Positions 16,426-24,180 of a DNA stretch of 38,317 nucleotides are shown in pieces. The notes under the pieces were generated by a model. That model ran no database searches. It was given only the letters and a program-made list of their open reading frames with translations, and was not told the origin of the DNA. The DNA lies in NCBI GenBank assembly GCA_905198865.1, contig CAJKEB010000015.1, forward strand, positions 1 through 38,317, given 5' to 3'. Made by a program: the position numbers and the translations under genes. Each line of letters begins with the position of its first letter. Position 1 is the stretch's first letter. Source of the stretch: an uncultured Eubacteriales bacterium (GTDB taxonomy: Bacteria > Bacillota > Clostridia > Monoglobales > Monoglobaceae).

Positions 16426-17157
16426 TTGAAAGTATTCAGAAAACGTATTTTTGAAATCATTGAGGTTGACGATGGTGCAAGTGTAATCAGTCGTATTTAT
16501 GACTATGGAATGATGTTTGCCGTTATAGTAAGCATAATACCGTTGTTTTTTAAAACCATGTACGAACCGCTTATTTTTATCGAGAAAATAACAGTGTCTG
16601 TTTTTATTTTTGACTACCTTTTGCGGTGGTTCACGGCAGATTATAAGCTGAAAAAGGGAAAAGTGTCTTTTTTACTGTATCCGTTCTCGGGATTTGCAAT
16701 AATAGATTTGCTTTCAATACTTCCGTCTGTCAGGATGCTTCACTCGGGATTTAAACTAATGAGGGTATCCAGATTAAATAAGGCTTTTAAACTATTAAAA
16801 TTTATCAGATATTCAAAAAATCTGAATATGCTGATTAATGTTATTAAAAAAGAGAAAACAGCGCTAGTTACCGTTGGAGGATGTGCAATAGCGTATGTAA
16901 CAGTTTCTGCGTTGGTTGTTTTTTCTATAGAGCCGGACAGCTTTAATACGGTTTTCGATGCGTTTTATTGGGCTATGGTTACACTGACGACTGTTGGATA
17001 TGGAGATATTTATCCCGTAACTGTGCCCGGTCGGATTGTTAGTATGCTCTCCGCTTTTGTCGGAATAGCGGTTGTTGCATTGCCGACCGGAATAATAACT
17101 GCTGGGTTTATGAATGAAATTAAAAAAGATGATAATGATCGGACATTCAAAGATTAA
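16426..17157 (+). CDS. Voltage-sensor potassium channel (ion transporter family)
   Basis: A 243-residue six-helix channel subunit, expected to form tetramers. The S4 segment carries a positive residue at every third position for eight turns (Lys110, Arg113, Arg116, Lys119, Lys122, Lys125, Arg128, Lys131), a classic voltage sensor. The pore loop has the K+ selectivity filter TTVGYGD (188-194), and S6 follows with a conserved Ala-Leu-Pro-Thr-Gly-Ile hinge. The cytoplasmic tail is very short, without an RCK domain. The start is a TTG at 16426 with AGGG seven bases upstream; no in-frame ATG is better placed. It shares orientation with the MATE gene, 102 bases upstream. Confidence 0.9.
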   Translation: MKVFRKRIFEIIEVDDGASVISRIYDYGMMFAVIVSIIPLFFKTMYEPLIFIEKITVSVFIFDYLLRWFTADYKLKKGKVSFLLYPFSGFAIIDLLSILPSVRMLHSGFKLMRVSRLNKAFKLLKFIRYSKNLNMLINVIKKEKTALVTVGGCAIAYVTVSALVVFSIEPDSFNTVFDAFYWAMVTLTTVGYGDIYPVTVPGRIVSMLSAFVGIAVVALPTGIITAGFMNEIKKDDNDRTFKD

Positions 17158-17206
17158 GATAACATGGAATACATATTCTGATCTGCAAACCCGCCAAGCA
17201 GGGCAT

Positions 17207-17229
17207 CCCAAAAAGCTTTGCTTTTCGGG
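17207..17229. repeat. Hairpin downstream of the channel gene
   Basis: CCCAAAAAGC (17207-17216) and GCTTTTCGGG (17220-17229) pair with one mismatch around TTT. No T-tract follows on either strand, so it is not a canonical terminator. Confidence 0.35.
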
Positions 17230-17257
17230 AAAAAGGAGCAGCAATCCGCACAGTGAA

Positions 17258-17279
17258 GCCGTTTTCAAACGAAAACGGC
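17258..17279. repeat. Perfect inverted repeat overlapping the tRNA-Ser terminator
   Basis: GCCGTTTTC (17258-17266) and GAAAACGGC (17271-17279) are perfect nine-base inverted repeats around AAAC. Four bases of the right arm (17276-17279) are also the first bases of the tRNA terminator stem, so the two hairpins exclude each other. Confidence 0.5.
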
Positions 17280-17298
17280 GAACCCAAAGGATTCGCCG
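17267..17298 (-). terminator. Intrinsic terminator of tRNA-Ser
   Basis: On the minus strand CGGCGAA (from 17298 to 17292) pairs with TTCGCCG (17282-17276) around a nine-base loop, followed by TTTTCGTTTG. It begins six bases after the CCA end of the tRNA. Confidence 0.7.
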
Positions 17299-17303
17299 TG
17301 ACG

Positions 17304-17392
17304 TGGCGGAGAAGGTGGGATTCGAACCCACGTCCCTCAAGGGGCATCATGATTTCGAGTCATGTCCGTTATGACCACTTCGATACTTCTCC
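17304..17392 (-). tRNA. tRNA-Ser (anticodon CGA), CCA encoded
   Basis: Reading the minus strand, GGAGAAG (5') and CTTCTCC (3') form the acceptor stem, followed by discriminator G and an encoded CCA. The anticodon arm is CATGA / TCATG with loop CT-CGA-AA, giving anticodon CGA for UCG codons. A long variable arm (CCCCTTGAGGG region) is typical of class II serine tRNAs, and the T-arm GTGGG-TTCGAAT-CCCAC is intact. A strong promoter lies upstream and a terminator downstream, so it is a single-tRNA transcript. Confidence 0.95.
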
Positions 17393-17426
17393 ATATTTTA
17401 TTGTGTGTTAAGCACATAACAAAATT

Positions 17427-17455
17427 ATTATATCACAGCATTTTTGTTTTGGCAA
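17427..17455 (-). promoter_or_regulatory. Promoter of tRNA-Ser
   Basis: On the minus strand TTGCCA (17450-17455) and TATAAT (17427-17432) are spaced by 17 bases, with TGA directly before the -10 giving an extended -10 element. It is 34 bases upstream of the mature tRNA 5' end. Confidence 0.7.
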
Positions 17456-17504
17456 GAGTTTTTTGCAAATTATTTGTCAAAATTTTATTATAGTGATACA
17501 TATA

Positions 17505-19319
17505 TTACATAATCATCTTATAATACAGTCCCTTTTTATTCATGAGCTCATTGTGGGTTCCGCTTTCAATAATATTTCCTTTGTCTATAACTATTATGTT
17601 ATCCGAGTCGCGTATGGTTGAAAGTCTGTGTGCAATTATGATACTCGTTCGGTTTTCCATAAGCCGTGTCAGTGCACTTTGAATATCCTTTTCGGTTTTT
17701 GTGTCTACTGAGCTTGTTGCCTCGTCAAGAATAAGTATGGGACTGTCGCACAATAATGCACGCGAAATTGCTATCAGCTGTCTTTGACCCTCGCTGAGCG
17801 TATCCTGACTGCCTGATACTAAAGTCATGTATCCTTTGGGAAGCCTTTCTATGAATTCATGGGCATGCGCCAGTTTTGCGGATTTTATTACATCGGCTTC
17901 TGTCGCATCGGGCTTTGAATATCTTATATTGTCAAGTATTGTGCCGGAGAATAGACAGGTTTCCTGAAGAACTACAGAAAAGCAGTTTTGCAGGCAGCGC
18001 CTTTTGATATTCCTGATGTCGTTGCCGTCAATAGTTATACTACCGCTGTCTGCGTCATAAAATCGGGTTAAAAGATTGACAATAGTTGTCTTGCCTGAAC
18101 CGGTTTCACCTACGAGTGCAGTCCTTTGCCCCGGTTTTACGGTGAATGATATGTCTTTTAGTACCGGCGTATTTTTGTCATATGAGAAGCTGACGTTTTT
18201 AAATTCCACCAGTCCGTTGACCTTCTCAAGCTCAATCGCCGACAATCTATCGGGAGCTTCTTCAATTTCGTCTATTGTTTCAAATACACGCTCGGCTCCG
18301 GCAAGTGCGGACTGAATATTATTAAATAATCCCGCAACGGAGTTAAGCGGTGTCGCAAACTGTTTTGAATAACTCATAAAGCTTACGGCCGTGCCGATAA
18401 GCAAACCGTATTTGGTACAGAGAATTCCACCGACAATGGCGGTAATTGTAAATGTCAGATTGTTTATTATATTCATAAGCGGCATCATGTATCCAGCCCA
18501 TGTCTGTGCCGAGGTTCCGCTCTTTTTCAGTTCGTTGTTGATATCACGGAATTGGCTCAGCACCGATGCTTCTTTTGAAAATGCCTTTATCATTTTAAGT
18601 CCGTATATGCTTTCCTGAATAACACCGTTAAGCGCACCCAGATTTTGCTGCTGATGATAGAAGTGTTTTCTGCTGTGTCCTGCAAGAATTTTTGTAAGCA
18701 AAAAGACAAGCGGAACACAGGTGAGTACCGCGAGTGTCAGCAGAGGACTGAGCGACAGCATAACAGCAAGTGAGCCTATCAGTGTAAATAGTGCAGAGGC
18801 AAGCTGGGTTGCGGATTGTGCAATTGTTGTGCTGATTGTGTCGGTGTCGTTTGTTATTCTACTCATTGTGTCGCCCCTTGGAGTTGTGTCAAAGAATAAA
18901 AGCGGCAGCTTTTCGAGTTTAACGAACAATTCACGGCGCAGTACGGAAACCAGTTTCTGAGATACAGCCATTACCGTTACATCGCTTATAGTGGTGATTA
19001 TCCAGTTGGTTATGTAAAGCGCGGCAATAATTCCGACAGCGATGTAGAGCATGTGACCGTTTACTGTCTGCGTATTTGAATCAAATGCGTTGAATGCTTT
19101 GCCGACAAAATATGGTATAAAAACTGATATTGTTGAGGCAAGAACGGTCAGAATCACAGCAGAAATAATAGTGCCCTTGAACCGCATATACACTTTGATA
19201 AGGCGCATCAATGTACCCTTTTGGTCTTTGGCGCGTTCGTTGTTGCTGAATCTTGCTATACCGCCGACCTTAGGACCGCCCATACGCGGCATATTAACTT
19301 GCTTGATATCTTGTGCCAT
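17505..19319 (-). CDS. ABC exporter half-transporter, subunit with catalytic ATPase site
   Basis: A 604-residue half-transporter: an N-terminal cytoplasmic extension of about 35 residues, six membrane helices, then an ATPase domain. Walker A is GETGSGKT (404-411). Walker B ends in Asp532-Glu533 with the catalytic glutamate present, and the H-loop His564 is intact. The signature reads LSEGQ (508-512) instead of LSGGQ. Together with the neighbour, which has the opposite defects, this is the pattern of LmrCD/BmrCD/TM287-288-type heterodimeric multidrug or lipid exporters, where one of two ATP sites is degenerate. AAAGGAG supports the start. It lies 21 bases downstream of its partner and is probably co-transcribed. 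Substrate unknown. Confidence 0.93.
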   Translation of the reverse strand: MAQDIKQVNMPRMGGPKVGGIARFSNNERAKDQKGTLMRLIKVYMRFKGTIISAVILTVLASTISVFIPYFVGKAFNAFDSNTQTVNGHMLYIAVGIIAALYITNWIITTISDVTVMAVSQKLVSVLRRELFVKLEKLPLLFFDTTPRGDTMSRITNDTDTISTTIAQSATQLASALFTLIGSLAVMLSLSPLLTLAVLTCVPLVFLLTKILAGHSRKHFYHQQQNLGALNGVIQESIYGLKMIKAFSKEASVLSQFRDINNELKKSGTSAQTWAGYMMPLMNIINNLTFTITAIVGGILCTKYGLLIGTAVSFMSYSKQFATPLNSVAGLFNNIQSALAGAERVFETIDEIEEAPDRLSAIELEKVNGLVEFKNVSFSYDKNTPVLKDISFTVKPGQRTALVGETGSGKTTIVNLLTRFYDADSGSITIDGNDIRNIKRRCLQNCFSVVLQETCLFSGTILDNIRYSKPDATEADVIKSAKLAHAHEFIERLPKGYMTLVSGSQDTLSEGQRQLIAISRALLCDSPILILDEATSSVDTKTEKDIQSALTRLMENRTSIIIAHRLSTIRDSDNIIVIDKGNIIESGTHNELMNKKGLYYKMIM

Positions 19320-19340
19320 TCTGTATTGCTCCTTTCAGTT

Positions 19341-21080
19341 TTATTCGGTAGTTTCGACAGAAATACCGTCAGTCAGGCTTGCAAGCTGCGAGTCATAAAT
19401 ATCACGGTATATTCCGCAGGTTTTTAAAAGCTCATCGTGTGTTCCGAAGCCGGCACTTTCGCCGTTTGACAGCACGAGAATATTATCGGCAAACATTGCG
19501 GTAGAACAGCGCTGGGTAATGAGAATAACGGTAGATTTGTTTGCGTTATTGAGGAGAGCGGAACGAACCTTTGCTTCGGTAATCGAATCAAGTGCGCTTG
19601 TGGCGTCGTCAAGAACAAGAATGGGTGAGTCTTTCACAAGTGCCCGTGCTATTGAAATTCTTTGTTTTTGACCTCCGGATATATTAACGCCGCCGCTGCC
19701 AAGCATGCTGTCTGTTCCGTCAGGCATATCATATATAAATTCTGCACCTGCGGTTTTAATTGCATTATTTACTGTGTCTGAATCTGCGTCCTCTCTACCC
19801 CAGGTGATGTTATCGTGTACAGTGCCGGAAAACAGCATAGCCTTTTGCGGCACTATTGCAACGCTATTGCGGACTGATTGTATGCTCATGCTTCGTATAT
19901 CTTTATCATCAAAGCGTATTTCGCCATCGTCAACATCATACAGTCTGAGCATTAGCCACGCAAGAGTTGACTTACCTGAACCGGTTGGTCCGATAACGGC
20001 AAGACTTTTTCCCGGCGGGACGCTGAATGAAATATTTCTGAGTGCCGGAATTCCGCTGCCGTTTGGATATGAAAAAGTTACATTTTTGAACTCGACCGCT
20101 CCCAAAATATTTTCAGACGCATCTGTGTTCTTAAAGTCATCGTCTAAATCTATAACCTCTGAAATACGTGACATTGAAGCCTTTGTTTTAACAAATGTAT
20201 TAAAAATATTAGTAATCATCAGCAGAGAACTCAAAATCTGAGCCAGATAAACGATAAATGCAGAAATCTGTCCGGGCTGTATTGAGCCGTTTACAAACAT
20301 ACGGCTGCCGAGCAAAATTGCCGCTGCCGAACCAAAGCCCACAACCAGTGTTAAAATCGGTGAAATAAAGGTTATTATGATTTGGGCATGAAGTCCTTTC
20401 TTCATTAAATCAGTGTTGTCAGCTTTAAATCGCCTGAGCTCGTCATCATATGTACCGAACGCCTTAATAAGCCGTATTCCGATTAGATATTCCTCAATGG
20501 TTGTGTTCAGCTTGTCCATTGCCCTTTGCAGAGCGCCAAACCTCGGATACGACGTTTTCATGCCGACAAATAATAGAAACCCGACAACGGCAACCACCAC
20601 GAAAATAATTATACTCAGGCGCAGGTTAAGTAATGATGCCAGTATAATTCCTCCGATGCAGGTCAGCGGCGCTTTGAAGAAAATTCGCATGGTTCCGTTT
20701 GTGAACTGAGTTATCTGAGTTACGTCATTTGTAAGGCGAACGATGAGCGAACCGCTTTCGATTTTGTCGGCGCTTTCTTCCGAAAGCCCGAGAACCTTTG
20801 AAAACAAATCGTACCTGAGATCAGCTCCGAAGCTTTGAGAAACGCGGCTTGCAATAATATTTCTTGATACGGCAAACACCGCACCGAGAGCAGTAATACA
20901 TAACATTCTTATTCCCCAGTAATACACTGCGGAAACAGAGTTTTGCGCTATACCTTCGTTAATTATTCTGGACATAATGGTAGGACCCATAAGATCGCAG
21001 AGCGCCTCAAGAGCAACGCACAGAATCGCCGTGAAAAACAGATATTTGTATTTCGGAAAGTATTTTTTATATATTCTCAA
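19341..21080 (-). CDS. ABC exporter half-transporter, subunit with degenerate ATPase site
   Basis: A 579-residue half-transporter with six membrane helices and an ATPase domain. Walker A GPTGSGKS (364-371) and signature ISGGQ (467-471) are good, but the catalytic glutamate after Walker B is Asp492 and the H-loop histidine is Gln523. Its own nucleotide site is thus predicted non-hydrolytic, while its intact signature completes the active site on the partner subunit. The start chosen is TTG 21080 because GGGAG lies eight bases upstream; an in-frame TTG at 21095 lacks a ribosome binding site and would add five residues. First gene of the two-gene exporter operon. Confidence 0.92.
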   Translation of the reverse strand: MRIYKKYFPKYKYLFFTAILCVALEALCDLMGPTIMSRIINEGIAQNSVSAVYYWGIRMLCITALGAVFAVSRNIIASRVSQSFGADLRYDLFSKVLGLSEESADKIESGSLIVRLTNDVTQITQFTNGTMRIFFKAPLTCIGGIILASLLNLRLSIIIFVVVAVVGFLLFVGMKTSYPRFGALQRAMDKLNTTIEEYLIGIRLIKAFGTYDDELRRFKADNTDLMKKGLHAQIIITFISPILTLVVGFGSAAAILLGSRMFVNGSIQPGQISAFIVYLAQILSSLLMITNIFNTFVKTKASMSRISEVIDLDDDFKNTDASENILGAVEFKNVTFSYPNGSGIPALRNISFSVPPGKSLAVIGPTGSGKSTLAWLMLRLYDVDDGEIRFDDKDIRSMSIQSVRNSVAIVPQKAMLFSGTVHDNITWGREDADSDTVNNAIKTAGAEFIYDMPDGTDSMLGSGGVNISGGQKQRISIARALVKDSPILVLDDATSALDSITEAKVRSALLNNANKSTVILITQRCSTAMFADNILVLSNGESAGFGTHDELLKTCGIYRDIYDSQLASLTDGISVETTE

Positions 21081-21124
21081 AATAACATCTCCCAAATTAA
21101 TCGAGTTGTAAAACTCTGTAAGAA

Positions 21125-21172
21125 CATCTTAAAAGGACGGTAAAATGAAAATTTAACCGCCCTTTTAAGATG
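21125..21172 (-). terminator. Long hairpin terminator after the lipoprotein gene
   Basis: Two 17-base arms (21125-21141 and 21156-21172) are complementary except for one position, which is a G-U wobble in minus-strand RNA but an A-C mismatch in plus-strand RNA. A short T-containing tract (TTCTTAC) follows on the minus strand. This fits a terminator, or an attenuator before the ABC exporter, read in the minus direction. Confidence 0.6.
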
Positions 21173-21186
21173 CTGTGGATTAATAA

Positions 21187-21693
21187 TTATTTTTTAGCAA
21201 GACTGATTGTATATCCGCTTATTTCAATCGTCATGGAGCTTCCGCTTATTTCAAATTTTGCTGTAATAGACTGTGAGGACAAGTCAGGAACAGAGATTTT
21301 CAGCCGGTTTCCGTCGATTTCATATTTTCCGTTTGTTATAATCATAGGAATAGTGTTATCGGCTTTGAATTCGATGGTGACGCCGGTTTTGAGTATCATT
21401 CCGATTACGCCTGAGAATTCAGACAGTGATGTGCCGCTCAGGTCTACGTCTGACAGATTAACCGGGTTACCGTTCTTGTCAGTTACTTCTTTAACCTCCC
21501 ATTTTCCGATAATCGCCTCCTCCGGTGATACTGTCGGTTCGGTCAGAGGTGTGGTTGCGGCTGCTGTCGGCGCTGCTGAATTCTGACTGCCGGTTTTATT
21601 CAGTCCGGGGATTGAACATGACGCAAGCGATATTGAACTCAGTATTGCAGCAAGTGATAAAGCTGTGATTTTAATTGTTTTTTCAAATTTCAT
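21187..21693 (-). CDS. Lipoprotein of unknown function with lipocalin-like C-terminal domain
   Basis: A 168-residue exported lipoprotein. A charged start and hydrophobic stretch lead to the lipobox LASC, so Cys26 is the predicted lipidation site. An Ala/Thr/Pro/Ser linker follows (about 35-57), then a beta-rich domain beginning Ile-Gly-Lys-Trp-Glu-Val and containing repeated strand pairs with Asp-Gly-Asn-Arg-Leu and Ser-Gly-Ser-Ser-Met turns. This resembles DUF5640/lipocalin-like domains of clostridial surface lipoproteins, but the family call is tentative. AAAGGAG supports the start, and a TATAAT is present on the minus strand at 21723-21728. It lies downstream of ung in the same direction and ends in a large hairpin. 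Confidence 0.75.
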   Translation of the reverse strand: MKFEKTIKITALSLAAILSSISLASCSIPGLNKTGSQNSAAPTAAATTPLTEPTVSPEEAIIGKWEVKEVTDKNGNPVNLSDVDLSGTSLSEFSGVIGMILKTGVTIEFKADNTIPMIITNGKYEIDGNRLKISVPDLSSQSITAKFEISGSSMTIEISGYTISLAKK

Positions 21694-21783
21694 TTTTATG
21701 CTCTCCTTTTATATTTTTCTTTATTATAATATTTAAGTTTATGTATATTTATGATAAGTTCGGATAACTAATCTTGTAGTTGC

Positions 21784-22443
21784 TTACCATTTAATCGGTT
21801 TCTGATTTGTTTGAAGCAAAAAGTCATTGCATGCCTTGAAGTGACCGCAGCCGAAAAATCCATGGTATGCAGACAGCGGACTTGGGTGTGCGGACGTCAG
21901 TATAAGATGCTTTGGGTTTGTAATAAGTGCGCTCTTTGCTTTTGCATTGCTGCCCCAAAGCATAAATACGACCGGCTTTTCACGATCATTGAGAAGCTCA
22001 ATAACCTTATCGGTGAAGATTTCCCAGCCCATACCCCGGTGGGAATTTGCCATGCCTGCTCTGACGGTCAGAACAGTGTTGAGTAAAAGTACGCCTTGCT
22101 TTGCCCAGCGAGTGAGGTCTCCGCTTTGCGGAGGCGGAGTGCCGAGCTCAGATTCGATTTCTTTGTAAATGTTTTTAAGAGACGGCGGCGGCGGTACGGG
22201 CGGCATAACCGAAAATGACAGTCCGTGAGCTTGTCCTTCGCCGTGATACGGATCCTGACCTAATATAACCGTCTTTACTTCACTGTAGGGCGTGAATTTA
22301 AGCGCATTGAATATGTCGTACATGTCAGGATATATTGTTCCGGTTTTATATTCATGAGCCAGAAATGCACGGAGCCTCAGATAATACTCCTTTTGAAATT
22401 CACCGCCGAGCAATTCGTCCCAGTCGTTTCCGATGTTAACCAT
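21784..22443 (-). CDS. ung: Uracil-DNA glycosylase (family 1)
   Basis: Removes uracil from DNA, starting base-excision repair of deaminated cytosine or misincorporated dUMP. The 219-residue cytosolic protein has the water-activating motif GQDPYHG (62-68, catalytic Asp64), the aromatic loop ending in LSFSV, the LLLNTVLTV strand, and the DNA-intercalation loop HPSPLS (187-192, His187). Length is normal. An AAGGAG ribosome binding site supports the start. Own promoter upstream. Confidence 0.97.
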   Translation of the reverse strand: MVNIGNDWDELLGGEFQKEYYLRLRAFLAHEYKTGTIYPDMYDIFNALKFTPYSEVKTVILGQDPYHGEGQAHGLSFSVMPPVPPPPSLKNIYKEIESELGTPPPQSGDLTRWAKQGVLLLNTVLTVRAGMANSHRGMGWEIFTDKVIELLNDREKPVVFMLWGSNAKAKSALITNPKHLILTSAHPSPLSAYHGFFGCGHFKACNDFLLQTNQKPIKW

Positions 22444-22487
22444 GATAAATCTCCTTTTTTTGCTGTCACTGTGTGCTTTATTTTTAT

Positions 22488-22516
22488 ATTATACCAAATA
22501 TTTTCTGATTTGTATA
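22488..22516 (-). promoter_or_regulatory. Promoter of ung
   Basis: On the minus strand TATACA (22511-22516) and TATAAT (22488-22493) are spaced by 17 bases, with TGG before the -10 forming an extended element. A forward TTGTAT (22510-22515) overlaps the -35 and, with TAAATA (22532-22537), could drive the divergent gene at 22582, but that is weak. Confidence 0.5.
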
Positions 22517-22581
22517 GTAATTTATTTTAAGTAAATAATAAATGTGACCGCAGGTGCAAATTTAAAATTAATAAAAGCGAG

Positions 22582-23841
22582 ATGAATAAAATGAAAGACT
22601 TTGAAACAACTGTCTCAACGCTTGAATACGGCATAAAAATCGGCAAGATTCTCGGCTCAAGGCAGGAGAAGGGCGTTGGTATAGCGTTCGACGGAGAAAA
22701 GGCGTCAAGATTATTTGCCGAAGCAATCAAAATCGGTATAATTTTCTGCGGCGGAACGGTTTATAATTACGGCGAACAAAATATGCCGATTATGCGCAGC
22801 GCTGTCAGATTTTGCAGAAATGATTATGGGGTATATGTGCACAAAAGCAGTGCAATCGATAAAGAAGAAATTAAGATTGTGCTTATGGATAAGTATGGTA
22901 TTGAACTTTCCTCCGAGCAGACAGAGGTGCTCATAAATCATGGATGTGCAGCAGAGAACTCCGGCAAAGCGTCCGAGACCTCAAGCGTGATGAAAATGAT
23001 TGAGGCAGGGAGCGAAAAAAAACTGTCAGAGTTTAAAACATATTATATCCGGCATATGATAAACAATGTGAAAAGCCGTGAGTTTAAAGTCAATTTTCAT
23101 TTAACCACAAGCTTGAAGCCTGTTTCAGAGGTATTAAACGGGATACTCGGCGAGTTTTATTCATATATGAATCCTGAGTGTACGGGAAATTATGAATTTG
23201 GCGGTGAGATAACCGACGGGGGTGACAGAATAATTCTTGAAAAGTCGGACGGGACACGGCTCAGCGAAGAGCAGGCAATATCAGTAATGACATATGTGTT
23301 GCTGCGCGACAGTAATGTAAGAACGTTTGTGCTGCCTGAGTCTATATCGCGCTCGGCAGAGGATGCAATTCTGAAACTCGGCGGAAATGTGATAAGAACC
23401 GATGGAGGCAGACGCCAGAGAATGGAAAAAATGATTGAATATGGCAATCAGGAGCAGTTGATGATGGAATTTGACGGCGTATATGCAGCGGTCAGAATTC
23501 TTGACTTTTTAAACAGATTTGACATCTCATTTGATATGCTGGTGGAACATCTCCCGAATGTGTTTAAAGCCGAGGCGGAGATAGACTTTAGTGACGAAAA
23601 AAATAATGATATTGATAAAATAATGAAGAGAATAAGACGCAAATATCATGGAAGTGAATCAGAAAACGGAAGAAATATAAGAATTGAGACGGACGGCGGT
23701 ATTGCTCTTGTAGTTCCCAAGACTTCGAGTAATATAATAAAGATAATAACCGAGGCTGAAAGTATGGAGGCGGCACAGGAGATTTCAGCAATGTTTAAAG
23801 ACGGAATTAAAATGCTTGTAAAAAATACTTGCAATGACTGA
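22582..23841 (+). CDS. Phosphohexomutase-like protein with eroded active site
   Basis: A 419-residue protein that follows the domain layout of phosphomannomutase/phosphoglucomutase but without its catalytic loops. A domain-I-like strand-helix (GVGIAFDGEKASRLFAEA) leads to GVYVHKSS (83-90) where the family has TASHNP, so the phosphoserine is not in its usual context. The metal loop DGDxDR reads TDGGDR (211-216). The sugar-binding GGEPSG loop is missing before EFDGVYAAVRILDFL (296-310). The phosphate loop RPSGTEP reads VPKTSSN (378-384), followed by the usual IIKIITEAES-type strand. It is thus probably a non-enzymatic paralogue. The start is uncertain: ATG 22582 has only a nearby GAG, and ATG 22591 is equally possible. 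It precedes rnj in the same direction. Confidence 0.65.
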   Translation: MNKMKDFETTVSTLEYGIKIGKILGSRQEKGVGIAFDGEKASRLFAEAIKIGIIFCGGTVYNYGEQNMPIMRSAVRFCRNDYGVYVHKSSAIDKEEIKIVLMDKYGIELSSEQTEVLINHGCAAENSGKASETSSVMKMIEAGSEKKLSEFKTYYIRHMINNVKSREFKVNFHLTTSLKPVSEVLNGILGEFYSYMNPECTGNYEFGGEITDGGDRIILEKSDGTRLSEEQAISVMTYVLLRDSNVRTFVLPESISRSAEDAILKLGGNVIRTDGGRRQRMEKMIEYGNQEQLMMEFDGVYAAVRILDFLNRFDISFDMLVEHLPNVFKAEAEIDFSDEKNNDIDKIMKRIRRKYHGSESENGRNIRIETDGGIALVVPKTSSNIIKIITEAESMEAAQEISAMFKDGIKMLVKNTCND

Positions 23842-23857
23842 GACTGTGTGCTATAAT
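23829..23857 (+). promoter_or_regulatory. Candidate promoter for rnj with a long leader
   Basis: TTGCAA (23829-23834, inside the end of the preceding gene) and TATAAT (23852-23857) are spaced by 17 bases. Transcription from here would give a leader of about 315 bases before rnj. A second TATAAT (23993-23998) with a poor -35 is a possible nearer promoter. Confidence 0.5.
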
Positions 23858-23863
23858 AAAGCA

Positions 23864-24180
23864 GAATTGTGAGCAGGTTTACCTGTTCTGTGTGCGGAAA
23901 TACCCGAATTACGGGCAGTTTTATTAATTTATGGCGTTTGTGTGTATGACCGGCATACAAAGCCCGAATTTATTTTTATAAGCGTATTTGAATATAATGC
24001 AGAAGTTTTGTGAATGAAGTGTGTTAATTATATATGCGGACGACAGGAAGTATATAATTACAGTGCAAATCCACAATGCTGTATTTGTGTGCGTAAAATA
24101 CTAAACATTTTCAAACTAAAAACTGCTTTGAGACGGACACAATTAACGAAAAGAAGGAAAAGAAGTATAGGAGGAAAGTT
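23864..24180 (+). promoter_or_regulatory. Structured 5' leader of rnj
   Basis: A gene-free stretch of about 320 bases. CCCGAATT occurs at 23894-23901 and again at 23963-23970, and the ACGGGC between them (23903-23908) can pair with either. The distal pairing is followed by TATTTTTAT, as in a weak terminator or attenuator. Further on, TAATTATATA (24025-24034) and TATATAATTA (24051-24060) form a perfect ten-pair AT stem with a 16-base purine-rich loop. AGGAGG at 24169-24174 is the rnj ribosome binding site. No known riboswitch class was recognised. Confidence 0.45.

Noticed and set aside
12767..17157. The AAA ATPase, PAS, TIGR04076, MATE and channel genes as a new defence island
   Set aside because: The genes have separate promoters and mixed directions, and no nuclease, toxin, methylase or integrase is present. 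Nothing ties them into one system.
17114..17374. An 86-codon frame reading through the tRNA-Ser region with an AEKVGFEPTS-like end
   Set aside because: This is the well-known false protein produced by translating across a tRNA on the opposite strand.
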